Source: Thermodesulfobacteriota bacterium
GTDB taxonomy: Bacteria; Desulfobacterota_D; UBA1144; Nemesobacterales; UBA2774
DNA: 45,121 bases
NCBI GenBank assembly: GCA_021604765.1
Contig: BQJP01000022.1
Coordinates: 1 to 45,121 of the forward strand
Direction of reading: 5' to 3'
In this document: piece by piece, positions 7,492 through 15,005 of the stretch
Numbering within the stretch: position 1 is the stretch's first letter
Layout of the letters: each line of letters begins with the position of its first letter
Made by a program: the position numbers and the translations under genes
Notes under the pieces: model-generated
What the model was told of the DNA's origin: nothing
The model's database searches: none
What the model saw: only the letters and a program-made list of their open reading frames with translations

Positions 7492-8814
7492 TTAGTCTTG
7501 TATCTGTTTGTCAGGCTTAATTCTTCTTAGCTTAAGTATATCCTCAAATGAGTGAATAAAAAATAATATTGCCGCAATAGTTGTAATTCCCAGCACCCAT
7601 GGATACCCTCCTACTGCAGCAATCAATATAAATGCGGCTGAATATACGTTCCTTCTGCCCAGAGGACGCACTATTTTGATTAACTTTCTCATGAGCGAAG
7701 TTTTTTGCGGCTCAACAAGTTTGTCCACTTCAAAGTATGTTACCAGACTTCCCGAGTTGGTATATCTTGTCAGGAAATAAAACGACCACATTACAAAAAA
7801 TAGGAAGATAGAGACATTTATCCCACCTAGAATAAGCGCAATTGGTTTATGTGAAATGAGATAATAACCCAATGGCACGCCGATCAAGAAAGAAAGCACA
7901 GTAAACTGGTCTGAAACCGTATCTACCCATTGCCCCTTTTTAGTCTCCATTAATTTGACTCTTGCCACCTCTCCATCACACCTATCGAGTACTGTCGCAA
8001 TGTGCATAAAGAGCGCTCCGATTACCGGGTGGCCTAAAGCGTAAAATAAACCACACAAAGATCCTATAATATTGATCCCTATGCTAATCATATTAGGCGT
8101 AAGAGGCGTTTTGATTAATTGTCTGCTTGTTGGCAGGGAAAATTTGCTGTTTATATTTATCGAAATCCATCCTGTTGCAGTTTTCCCTACATAGTTGAAA
8201 ATGAGGTCTTCTGCATTTTTAGCCGTATCGTGATCCTCGTTTAACCTCATCCAATATTTCCCAGAAAACTTGCTATACTTAGCTCTCCCCTCATTTATTA
8301 GTTCAGCAATCATCTCATAAAGTGATTTAGAATCTGCAAAATATTTTTTCAGTATTTCTCCTGAAGCAATGAAAGCACCTACTGCCTTGCCACCATTTGG
8401 CGCCATTTCTTCAACTTGATCTTTGTTAGTTCTTACCCAGAGATCATCAGACGTGTCTGTTAGGATATATATCTCAGCTTTCTCAGTCTCTTGATCAATG
8501 AAATCAGATAAGGCTTGAGGAGTCGTAAGAAGGTTTGACTGAACTATTAAATACGGGATGTCATCAAAGGCTATATTCTCTTGAGTAGTTGTCCAGATTA
8601 TGGAACTTTCAATTCGTTTGTCGTGTGCTAATAAATCTTTAAGTTGGGAATCACTGTCTTCAGTGATAATTGTAAAGTGAGAAATTCCTGCTCGCTGAGC
8701 GGTAATAATTAGTCGTTTTATTTGGGCAAGCGCACCGAATTCGATGTTGCCATAAAGGCTTAGGTCAGTATCTTCAATACCTATGCCGGCCGCCACTACT
8801 ATTGCATGGTCCAT
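7492..8814 (-). CDS. Degenerate nucleotidyltransferase domain fused to CDP-alcohol phosphotransferase (IPCT/DIPPS-like)
   Basis: 440 residues in two parts. Residues 1-200 resemble a sugar-nucleotidyltransferase fold, but the nucleotide-binding loop is not canonical: instead of L-A-A-G-x-G-x-R-L it reads V-A-A-G-I-G-I-E-D. Residues 215-440 form a membrane CDP-alcohol phosphotransferase with the full motif D-G-x2-A-R-x8-G-x3-D-x3-D (D280 to D302) and several membrane helices. The join T-P-N-M-I-S is typical of the same family. The layout matches the bifunctional inositol-1-phosphate cytidylyltransferase/di-myo-inositol-phosphate-phosphate synthase of hyperthermophiles. Here the cytidylyltransferase half looks inactive, and the intact enzyme encoded 4 bases upstream may replace it. 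A polar product or a phospholipid are both possible. Confidence 0.78.
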   Translation of the reverse strand: MDHAIVVAAGIGIEDTDLSLYGNIEFGALAQIKRLIITAQRAGISHFTIITEDSDSQLKDLLAHDKRIESSIIWTTTQENIAFDDIPYLIVQSNLLTTPQALSDFIDQETEKAEIYILTDTSDDLWVRTNKDQVEEMAPNGGKAVGAFIASGEILKKYFADSKSLYEMIAELINEGRAKYSKFSGKYWMRLNEDHDTAKNAEDLIFNYVGKTATGWISININSKFSLPTSRQLIKTPLTPNMISIGINIIGSLCGLFYALGHPVIGALFMHIATVLDRCDGEVARVKLMETKKGQWVDTVSDQFTVLSFLIGVPLGYYLISHKPIALILGGINVSIFLFFVMWSFYFLTRYTNSGSLVTYFEVDKLVEPQKTSLMRKLIKIVRPLGRRNVYSAAFILIAAVGGYPWVLGITTIAAILFFIHSFEDILKLRRIKPDKQIQD

Positions 8815-8818
8815 GTCG

Positions 8819-9592
8819 TTAACTTGTTTCTACTACTCTTAGGACCCTTTCCTGATATGATTTCTTTATAAACTTATCAGAATTTAGTCTTGCTTTAAAT
8901 AAATCGCTCGGATAATCAACGTCCATCCAGAATAAGTCGTTTATATCTAGTGAGTTAACTTTATATCCTTTCTTTATTAACCTGTGAATGGCTGATATAT
9001 ACCATTTGTTTTCAGCCCCGCCAGTCCTCATTTCTTCTTCTATTGATCTCTTGAGAAGTTCTACACCTGTATCTCTGAAAACCCTCACACCCACTGACTC
9101 AGCTGATGCTCTGTTTGTAAGTGTTTTGCTGATATCAACAATCTTTGATTCCTGTATTATAACTTTCATGTCCTCGTCTTCATAATTAGTTTTGCGCTTG
9201 ACCGGAAGACAAATTTTCTCATCTCTCATTCTGAGAGCTTGTTCTAAAACATCAATTTCAAATACATCATCACCATTCATAACAACCATGTCGCTATCCA
9301 TTTCCCCTCTTGCTATCCAGAGAGATATCAAACTGTTTGTAGTTTGGTAAAATGGGTTATAAAGGGTTTTTATTTTCATTCCCAAGCCATCATAGTTTCT
9401 AAGAAAGTTTTCAACTTTCTCAAAACCAAATCCGACAACAATGACGATTTCATCAATACCACAATCTCTGATATGGTTGATCTGATGCTCTAATATTGTC
9501 TCACCACCGATTTCTAGCAAACACTTAGGAATATACTTAGTGTATGGGTAAAGCCTTTGGCCTCTACCGGCTGCAAGTATGACCGCTTTCAT
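8819..9592 (-). CDS. NTP transferase (candidate inositol-1-phosphate cytidylyltransferase)
   Basis: 257 residues, single domain. The N-terminus is the intact nucleotidyltransferase signature M-K-A-V-I-L-A-A-G-R-G-Q-R-L, then Y-I-P-K-C-L-L-E-I-G-G. The end has W-M-D-V-D-Y-P-S-D-L, a metal-binding motif seen in cytidylyl- and sugar-1-phosphate nucleotidyltransferases. It makes an NDP-activated alcohol or sugar. Because the next gene (gap 4 bases) is a CDP-alcohol phosphotransferase of the inositol type, a CTP:inositol-1-phosphate activity is plausible. Other substrates such as phosphocholine (LicC-like) fit the family equally well. The ATG overlaps the end of an upstream 32-codon ORF (ATGA), and a strong GGAGAGGA site precedes it. 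Confidence 0.82.
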   Translation of the reverse strand: MKAVILAAGRGQRLYPYTKYIPKCLLEIGGETILEHQINHIRDCGIDEIVIVVGFGFEKVENFLRNYDGLGMKIKTLYNPFYQTTNSLISLWIARGEMDSDMVVMNGDDVFEIDVLEQALRMRDEKICLPVKRKTNYEDEDMKVIIQESKIVDISKTLTNRASAESVGVRVFRDTGVELLKRSIEEEMRTGGAENKWYISAIHRLIKKGYKVNSLDINDLFWMDVDYPSDLFKARLNSDKFIKKSYQERVLRVVETS

Positions 9593-9687
9593 TTTTTATA
9601 TCCTCTCCGCTTAAGAAGGCTATGGACTAGTTGTTTATACTTTAGGTGTTTTAAAAACGATAGATCGGATACGAATTCAGTATCCAA
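9589..9687 (-). CDS. Candidate 32-codon leader ORF ahead of the inositol-type operon
   Basis: A TTG at 9687 follows the strong Shine-Dalgarno AAAGGAGG with a short gap of 3 bases. The frame runs 32 codons to a TGA that overlaps the ATG of the nucleotidyltransferase as ATGA, the usual sign of coupling. The encoded peptide is basic at its C-terminus (H-S-L-L-K-R-R-G-Y-K-K). A predicted promoter (9710-9738) would start the message near 9703, just before this Shine-Dalgarno. The same bases can fold into a hairpin (GGATAC / GTATCC with flanking GATC / GATC, about 9665-9692), so the region could act instead as a leader structure. I do not recognise the peptide. Confidence 0.35.
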   Translation of the reverse strand: MDTEFVSDLSFLKHLKYKQLVHSLLKRRGYKK

Positions 9688-9709
9688 GATCCTCCTTTAA
9701 TAACTTACA

Positions 9710-9738
9710 TTTATAACCTCGAATACAGTTTATGTCAA
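9710..9738 (-). promoter_or_regulatory. Strong candidate sigma70 promoter of the nucleotidyltransferase operon
   Basis: Minus-strand TTGACA (9733-9738), a 17-base spacer, then TATAAA (9710-9715). The expected start is near 9703, giving a leader of about 110 bases before the nucleotidyltransferase ATG. The remaining part of the 9593-9830 gap shows no other feature. Confidence 0.65.
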
Positions 9739-9830
9739 TATTTGTGATGCATTTACTGTAAATAGGCTTCTGATTTTTGCAATTTTATTCAAGAATCACT
9801 ATGAATTTACTATAATATAATAAAAACAGA

Positions 9831-10226
9831 TTAACTTGAGCTTCTCGCCACTTTTAATTTATTACTTTCCGGTTTAATGTTGGTTATGTTATTGCCTTCG
9901 TCTACATAAATAAGTTTAGGACTATGGCTTTTGCATTCGCTTTCATCATATGTGGCAAAGCTTGCTACAATGAGGCAATCGCCTTCCCTGGCTAAATGAG
10001 CTGCAGCCCCGTTAACACATATGACGTTTGAACCTCTTTTGCCCTCTATCACATACGTTGTAAATCTATGACCGTTTGTAATATTAAATATGTGTACCTG
10101 TTCATAATGAAGTAGGTCGGCAGCATCCATCAGGTTTCTGTCGACCGTAATGCTTCCTTCGTATTCGAGGTCAGCCTCAGTAACTATTGCTCTGTGAATT
10201 TTAGATTTAAGAAGTGTTCTGTCCAT
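9831..10226 (-). CDS. panD: Aspartate 1-decarboxylase PanD
   Basis: 131 residues, near the usual 126. It decarboxylates aspartate to beta-alanine for pantothenate synthesis. The start [13 protein letters not shown] and the self-cleavage site E-G-S-I-T-V (Gly-Ser at about residues 24-25, giving the pyruvoyl group) are plain. The frame is open further upstream, but the ATG at 10226 has AAGGAG about 8 bases before it and matches family N-termini, so it is the start. It is the last gene of panB-panC-panD, 25 bases after panC. The C-terminal tail is slightly longer than in E. coli and ends in polar and basic residues. Confidence 0.95.
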   Translation of the reverse strand: MDRTLLKSKIHRAIVTEADLEYEGSITVDRNLMDAADLLHYEQVHIFNITNGHRFTTYVIEGKRGSNVICVNGAAAHLAREGDCLIVASFATYDESECKSHSPKLIYVDEGNNITNIKPESNKLKVARSSS

Positions 10227-10251
10227 TTGTTCTCTCCTTACATTATATACT

Positions 10252-11109
10252 CTAAAGTTTAGTGTTATCAATAAGCCGTGCATTTCCTACTTTTGCTGCA
10301 ATGGCTACGATATCTCCCTTTTTTGCTTCTTCTTGGTCTTCTAAGGTGTTTCCGTCGCGTATTTCCAAATAATCAATATCTTTAATTGAAGATTCATTCA
10401 AAATACTCGTCCCAGCTTCAACAAGGTTGCCGATGTTGTTTTCTCCATCGTTAAACATTCTTTTAATATTGTTGAGCGAGTTCGAAAGAGCTAATGCCTG
10501 AAGCCTTTGTTCATCTGAGAGGTAGGCATTCCTTGAGCTAAGAGCAAGTCCATCCCCTTCTCTTATAATAGGCATTCCTATAATTTCAATTTCAAGATGA
10601 AGATCTCTAACCATCTTTTTTATAATTAATAATTGCTGGTAGTCTTTTTCTCCAAAAATTGCAATGTCAGGTTTAACAATATTAAAAAGTTTTAATACTA
10701 CCGTTGCGACGCCTTGAAAATGGCCTGGTCTAAATTCCCCGCATAGTGGTTTCTGAAGTTGTTGTACCTCTATATAAGTCTCAAATCCTTCAGGATAAAT
10801 TTCATCTACTTCTGGAAAGAAAACTACATCCACGCCAATATCACTAATTTTTTTTATATCTCCATCCAAATCCCTAGTATATTTATTAAAATCTTCATTA
10901 GGACCAAATTGAGTAGGGTTCACAAAAATGCTGACTACTAAAAAGTCCCCTTTTTCTTTTGCTGTACTCATTAAACTCAAATGCCCTTCATGTAGTGCTC
11001 CCATTGTTGGGACAAAGGAAATTAAACTACCTTCCTTTTTAAGGCTATTTGAAAGAGCCTGCATCTCCTTAACTTCATTAACTATTTTAATATTACTGTT
11101 CTCAGTCAT
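10252..11109 (-). CDS. panC: Pantothenate synthetase PanC
   Basis: 285 residues. It joins pantoate and beta-alanine using ATP. Motifs: [10 protein letters not shown] (the HxGH nucleotide-binding site), [20 protein letters not shown], and [10 protein letters not shown] (KMSKS-like loop region). The frame could begin 16 codons earlier, inside panB, but the ATG at 11109 fits the family length and overlaps the panB stop by 8 bases (ATGACTGA). It is therefore coupled to panB. Confidence 0.95.
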   Translation of the reverse strand: MTENSNIKIVNEVKEMQALSNSLKKEGSLISFVPTMGALHEGHLSLMSTAKEKGDFLVVSIFVNPTQFGPNEDFNKYTRDLDGDIKKISDIGVDVVFFPEVDEIYPEGFETYIEVQQLQKPLCGEFRPGHFQGVATVVLKLFNIVKPDIAIFGEKDYQQLLIIKKMVRDLHLEIEIIGMPIIREGDGLALSSRNAYLSDEQRLQALALSNSLNNIKRMFNDGENNIGNLVEAGTSILNESSIKDIDYLEIRDGNTLEDQEEAKKGDIVAIAAKVGNARLIDNTKL

Positions 11110-11899
11110 ATGAATGCTCTTTTGATGGAAATGTTCCGGTTCTGACTTCATCAACATATTCTTCTGTGGCTTTTTTCATCAAATCTCTGATCTCTGCATA
11201 TTTTTTGACGAATTTTGGTAGAGGCTCTTCTGAAAGACCTACCAGATCATTGATCACTAGAACCTGTCCATCACAATCTGCTCCAGCACCAATTCCTATA
11301 GTCGGGATCTTTATTGATCGAGTTATCTTTTTAGCTAGTTTCTGCGGGATACTTTCCAATACTAAAGAAAAAGCTCCTGCATCCTCAATTTTTTTAGCGA
11401 GTGCGACCAACTTTGCCCCTTCGGCTTTATCTCTCCCTTGAAGCTTATACCCACCCATATCATGGACAGATTGTGGTCTAAGCCCAATATGACCCATAAC
11501 AGGTATTCCTGCCTTACGTATTTCTCTAATTGTATCTATGTAATCTTCTGTTACTTCAATTTTTACAGATTCGGCTCCGGATTCTTTAACAAATCTTCCT
11601 GCATTCTTAACAGCATCTTTGTTTGAAGATTGAAAGGACATAAAAGGCATGTCAGCGCAGAGGTGGGCATTTTGTATTCCTCGGGACACAATCTTGGTGT
11701 GATAAATCATCTCATCAACTGTGACGGGCAGAGTGTTCGGTAACCCTTGTATTACGTTTCCTACTGAGTCTCCAACCAAAACTATATCAACTCCAGATTC
11801 ATCAACAATTTTTGCAGTAGGGGCGTCATAAGCTGTAACCATGACAATTTTTTCTTTATTCTTCATAGAGCCTATAACTGGTACTGTTATTTCCTTCAT
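11102..11899 (-). CDS. panB: 3-methyl-2-oxobutanoate hydroxymethyltransferase PanB
   Basis: 265 residues. First committed step of pantothenate synthesis, adding a hydroxymethyl group from methylene-THF to ketoisovalerate. Conserved segments include M-V-T-A-Y-D-A-P-T-A, V-G-D-S-V-G-N-V-I-Q-G near residue 45 (metal-binding D), and M-G-H-I-G-L-R-P-Q. First gene of panB-panC-panD on the minus strand. It is preceded by a long leader with a large stem-loop and, 16 bases before the ATG, an intrinsic terminator with a T tract, so the operon is likely controlled by transcription attenuation. Confidence 0.95.
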   Translation of the reverse strand: MKEITVPVIGSMKNKEKIVMVTAYDAPTAKIVDESGVDIVLVGDSVGNVIQGLPNTLPVTVDEMIYHTKIVSRGIQNAHLCADMPFMSFQSSNKDAVKNAGRFVKESGAESVKIEVTEDYIDTIREIRKAGIPVMGHIGLRPQSVHDMGGYKLQGRDKAEGAKLVALAKKIEDAGAFSLVLESIPQKLAKKITRSIKIPTIGIGAGADCDGQVLVINDLVGLSEEPLPKFVKKYAEIRDLMKKATEEYVDEVRTGTFPSKEHSYD

Positions 11900-11915
11900 T
11901 TTTTTCTCTTAACGT

Positions 11916-11951
11916 AAAAAAGCCAGATTGGGCAAAGAACCCTACTGGCTT
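11916..11951 (-). terminator. Intrinsic terminator/attenuator in the panB leader
   Basis: On the minus strand AAGCCAG pairs with CTGGCTT (11945-11951 with 11920-11926). An inner GGG/CCC pair sits around a 7-base loop, with small internal loops between the two helices. A run of six T follows at 11916-11921. It lies between the structured leader and panB on the same strand, with no gene to terminate upstream. It is therefore best read as a regulatory attenuator. Confidence 0.7.
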
Positions 11952-11963
11952 ATATGTTTTCCA

Positions 11964-12040
11964 TTATTTTAGGTACGGCCTGTGTTCCGTCCTTTGTCAT
12001 TGTTATCAATTTTATTCTCTCGTCTCGGTCCGTAAAATAA
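11964..12040 (-). ncRNA. Structured 5' leader of panB, candidate pan-type RNA element
   Basis: The minus-strand leader forms a long hairpin. The arm at 12027-12040 (TTATTTTACGG-A-CC) pairs with the arm at 11964-11980 (GG-CCG-TA...AAATAA), leaving a single bulged A in the CGG-A-CC segment and a small bulge on the other side. A small ATTG-ATAA-CAAT hairpin sits within the loop. It is followed directly by a terminator and then panB. From memory, the 'pan' RNA motif found before panB in Firmicutes, Chloroflexi and delta-proteobacteria is a stem with conserved bulged adenosines. That makes the same element plausible, but I could not check the consensus. The remaining bases of the 11900-12220 gap hold only the two candidate promoters. 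Confidence 0.45.
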
Positions 12041-12078
12041 GATCCAAGCGTCAATGCTTATCCTATTAAAGCCCTTAT

Positions 12079-12106
12079 AAAATAAAGAAATCAGGAAGAA
12101 TGTCAA
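12079..12106 (-). promoter_or_regulatory. Candidate promoter of the pan operon
   Basis: Minus-strand TTGACA (12101-12106) with a TATTTT-like -10 after 16 bases (12079-12084). TTATAA just downstream is an alternative -10 at an unfavourable spacing. Either would place the whole structured leader and terminator within the transcript. Confidence 0.4.
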
Positions 12107-12220
12107 TAACTTCTTGATATTTCTGCTATCAAGATTCTTTCTATTAAGTTTGCTATGTTGAAATAGTACTTATAATATTTTTGAAGAACTTCTCATTTCA
12201 ATAAAGAGCTTTGATCACAT

Positions 12221-13012
12221 ATGGCGATTAAAATTTATCAAGTTGATGCATTTACTAATCAAGCCTTTTCAGGAAATCCTGCGGCAGTTTGCGTACTTGA
12301 GAAAGAAGCTGATAAAGATTGGATGCAGAGTGTTGCCTTTGAAATGAATCTTCCGGAAACGGCCTTTTTGTATCCAACAGCAGATACCTATAACCTCAGA
12401 TGGTTTACCCCAACACTTGAAGTTGATCTCTGCGGACACGCAACTCTGGCAAGTGCTCATATACTTTGGGAAGAGGGCCATCTTGATTCACACCGAGTTG
12501 CCCAGTTTTATACTAGAAGTGGATTGTTGAGCGCTTCAAAAAATGGAGACATTATAGAACTCGATTTTCCTTCTGAAATTGAAAAGAAAGTCCACATTCC
12601 TGATGGTCTCAAAGAGGGTTTGGGAATAAATCCGATTTATATAGGGAAGAATAGATTTGATTACCTTGTCCAGGTTGAAAATGATGAACAAGTTAGAAAT
12701 CTAGAGCCTAATTTTGATTTGCTAAAAAAAGTTCCTTCCAGAGGAATAATTGTAACAAGTTCTTATAATTCGTCTGAATATGATTTTGTCTCAAGGTTCT
12801 TTGCCCCCGGCTCGGGGATTAATGAAGATCCTGTTACAGGTTCGGCGCACTGTTGTCTTGGGCCATTCTGGGCAAAGAAATTTGGCAAGCTGCAACTCAA
12901 AGGCTTGCAGCTCTCTAAACGGGGTGGGGTTGTTCATGTTTCGGTGAATGGAGATAGAGTTATCTTAGGAGGAAGTGCCGTTACAGTATTTAGAGGCGAG
13001 ATTGTAATATAG
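12221..13012 (+). CDS. PhzF-family isomerase/epimerase-like protein
   Basis: 263 residues, normal for the family. N-terminus I-Y-Q-V-D-A-F-T and F-S-G-N-P-A-A-V-C are typical. The catalytic glutamate lies in N-L-P-E-T-A-F-L (about residue 48), and the second half repeats the fold with D-P-V-T-G-S-A-H-C-C-L-G. The PhzF/DAP-epimerase fold catalyses proton shifts without metal or cofactor. PhzF itself acts in phenazine synthesis, but no phenazine genes are here and most family members have no assigned substrate. A TATAAT box at 12171-12176, with only a weak -35, lies 44 bases upstream. No clear Shine-Dalgarno sequence. It stands alone between the pan operon and the tRNA genes. Confidence 0.88.
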   Translation: MAIKIYQVDAFTNQAFSGNPAAVCVLEKEADKDWMQSVAFEMNLPETAFLYPTADTYNLRWFTPTLEVDLCGHATLASAHILWEEGHLDSHRVAQFYTRSGLLSASKNGDIIELDFPSEIEKKVHIPDGLKEGLGINPIYIGKNRFDYLVQVENDEQVRNLEPNFDLLKKVPSRGIIVTSSYNSSEYDFVSRFFAPGSGINEDPVTGSAHCCLGPFWAKKFGKLQLKGLQLSKRGGVVHVSVNGDRVILGGSAVTVFRGEIVI

Positions 13013-13167
13013 GCTAAAATGTTTTACTAGATCAGGAGTAATGAGGCTAATGTTTAATATAAGTTAAGACAATGGCTTGAAAATCTAAAAAGATAGTTCA
13101 TAATAACTTTTTCGTTTGTAGAGATGAGCAAATTCAAATACCATATATTTTGTTTGTTTTATTAATA

Positions 13168-13242
13168 GGCGGCGTAGCCAAGTGGTAAGGCAGCGGTCTG
13201 CAAAACCGCAATGCCCCGGTTCGAATCCGGGCGCCGCCTCCA
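13168..13242 (+). tRNA. tRNA-Cys (anticodon GCA)
   Basis: All four arms fold: acceptor GGCGGCG/CGCCGCC, anticodon stem GCGGT/ACCGC with loop CTGCAAA (GCA at 13200-13202), T arm CCCGG-TTCGAAT-CCGGG. The discriminator base is T, as expected for cysteine, and CCA is encoded at 13240-13242. Confidence 0.97.
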
Positions 13243-13286
13243 AAAAAATAATTCTAAATGATCAGATTCTAAAAAAACATAATGCT

Positions 13287-13373
13287 GCCCGGGTGGCGGA
13301 ATTGGTAGACGCAAGGGACTTAAAATCCCTCGAGTTCACACTCGTGCCGGTTCGAGTCCGGCCCCGGGCACCA
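13287..13373 (+). tRNA. tRNA-Leu (anticodon TAA)
   Basis: Acceptor GCCCGGG/CCCGGGC, anticodon loop CTTAAAA with TAA at 13321-13323, a long variable arm (CGAGT...ACTCG) typical of leucine tRNAs, T arm GCCGG-TTCGAGT-CCGGC, discriminator A and encoded CCA at 13371-13373. It lies 44 bases after tRNA-Cys and is probably co-transcribed with it. Confidence 0.97.
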
Positions 13374-13522
13374 TTTCCGAAAAAAAATTCCGAGGCTGAT
13401 TCCGTAACGTTATTTAAATATTTGTTTATTCCAAAACGAATTAATCGGGTTTTAGGTAATTGTTAAAAGGGTGGTTGATACAATACTTTGAACGGTCCTA
13501 TTGGTAAGACAATAATCTGATA

Positions 13523-13699
13523 TTAATTCAGCAAATTTTCCTCTTCTTCTTCGTCATCATCATCCCAATCGTCGTCATCATCCCAATCATCGTCATCATC
13601 AAAAAAATCATCGTCATCATCCCATTCTTCTTCGTCATCTAATTCTTCATCTTCTTCCAATTCGTCATCTTTTAAAAGTAACTCAAGTTCGGTACTCAT
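13523..13699 (-). CDS. 58-residue highly acidic Asp/Glu-rich protein
   Basis: The ATG at 13699 lies 7 bases after GGAG. An ATG six bases earlier is too close to that site. By count, 39 of 58 residues are Asp or Glu and there is one lysine. After a short leucine-containing start (S-T-E-L-E-L-L-L-K), runs of four or five aspartates are separated by aromatic residues: E-E-E-W, then D5-F-F-D5-W-D5-W-D4-E5, ending N-L-L-N. There is no signal peptide. The strong ribosome site and a stop straight after the repeat suggest a real gene rather than noise. Function unknown. Ideas include a metal or cation buffer, a mimic of nucleic-acid charge, or a chaperone-like tail. The DNA is a tri-nucleotide-rich tract (TCATCATCG-like) prone to length change. 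Confidence 0.65.
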   Translation of the reverse strand: MSTELELLLKDDELEEDEELDDEEEWDDDDDFFDDDDDWDDDDDWDDDDEEEEENLLN

Positions 13700-13916
13700 T
13701 TGCATTCTCCTATACTAATGATTTATGTGAAAAGTTACATTCTGACATCAAAATGTCAAGAGAGAATTCTAAGTGAAAATCCAAATATATTATTGTTTCC
13801 ATTGGGGTAATAATTGTAGAAATTAGAGTAAGTTACAGATGTCGCAATCCTAACTAATTTATCAAAGATTATTGATTTTTTCGAGAATTTTATTAGATAA
13901 CTTCTATTATATTGTT

Positions 13917-14924
13917 CTACTTGTTCTTATCTAATAATTCTTGGGCTTTTAATACCATTTCACTTGAACCTATAAAGATCGGCGTTCTTTGATGAAGCTC
14001 TTGAGGAGCGATATCTAAAATGCGCCTAAATCCATCAGTAGCCGTCCCGCCCGCTTGCTCTATTATAAAGGCCATCGGGTTGCATTCATAAACAAGTCTC
14101 AGTTTCCCATCCGGGTAGCCGTCCAATGATGGATATATGTATATTCCGCCAGTTAACAAATTTCTATGAATATCAGCAACCATTGAGCCTATATAGCGAG
14201 CTGAGTAGGGAGAATCCGAACCCTTTCCTAACTCTTTGCAGTAGCTTATATAATCTTTAACACCTTTTGGAAAATTGTAGAAGTTCCCTGTATTAACGGA
14301 ATAGGTTTTACCGTCTTTAGGTGTAGTCATATCGGGATGTGATAAACAGAACTCTCCAATTGAAGGGTCAAGAGTAAAACCGTTTACGCCATGTCCTGTC
14401 GTATATACTAACATCGTCGATGATCCGTAAATAACATAGCCCGCACCAGCCTGCTCAATACCCTTTTGTAGAAAATCTTCAGAAGTGCAAGTTTCTCCTA
14501 GGGGTGAAACTCTTCTATATATCGAGAAAATTGTTCCAACTGATACGTTGACATCAATGTTGGAAGATCCATCAAGCGGGTCTATTGCGACAATATATTT
14601 ACCTTGTTTGGATGATTCTGCCTCGAACGCAACAAATTCTTCATTCTCTTCTGAAGCTACCCCACAACATTGCCCACCTAGCTCAAGTGAGGCTATAAAG
14701 GTTTTATTTGCGAGCAAATCCAGCTTTTTTACTTCTTCACCCTGAACGTTGGTATATCCGGTTATACCGAGTACATCTACTAATCCTGCTTTGTTTACTT
14801 CTCTATTTACTATTTTTGAGGCTAGCGCGATATTTCGGAGAAGTCTGGATAATTCGCCAGTTGCATAGGGGAAGTCAGTTTGTCTTCTAATTATAAATTC
14901 ATCTAATGTTTGAACGCTTATCAT
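13917..14924 (-). CDS. fbp: Fructose-1,6-bisphosphatase class I
   Basis: 335 residues, the usual length. Gluconeogenic hydrolysis of fructose-1,6-bisphosphate. The metal-binding motif [12 protein letters not shown] is intact, preceded by E-E-N-E-E and followed by V-G-T-I-F-S-I-Y. The C-terminal [10 protein letters not shown] (inositol-phosphatase superfamily) is also present. No Shine-Dalgarno sequence precedes the ATG. A TGG-TAATAT extended -10 ends 7 bases before it, suggesting a leaderless message. It lies 81 bases downstream of cvpA on the same strand, so it may have both its own promoter and read-through. Confidence 0.95.
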   Translation of the reverse strand: MISVQTLDEFIIRRQTDFPYATGELSRLLRNIALASKIVNREVNKAGLVDVLGITGYTNVQGEEVKKLDLLANKTFIASLELGGQCCGVASEENEEFVAFEAESSKQGKYIVAIDPLDGSSNIDVNVSVGTIFSIYRRVSPLGETCTSEDFLQKGIEQAGAGYVIYGSSTMLVYTTGHGVNGFTLDPSIGEFCLSHPDMTTPKDGKTYSVNTGNFYNFPKGVKDYISYCKELGKGSDSPYSARYIGSMVADIHRNLLTGGIYIYPSLDGYPDGKLRLVYECNPMAFIIEQAGGTATDGFRRILDIAPQELHQRTPIFIGSSEMVLKAQELLDKNK

Positions 14925-15005
14925 GATGAGTATATTACCAAAATTCTATGATTTAGGAAAATATTTACAATCCGCGTGCTAATTTGCTGCTGAAATCACT
15001 ATAAT

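Noticed and set aside
9593-9830. Terminator for panD
   Set aside because: No GC-containing hairpin followed by a T run was found downstream of panD; only the operon promoter and leader are supported.
13182-13466. 94-codon open frame across the two tRNA genes
   Set aside because: It covers tRNA-Cys and tRNA-Leu, which fold perfectly; the peptide is low-complexity translation of tRNA bases.
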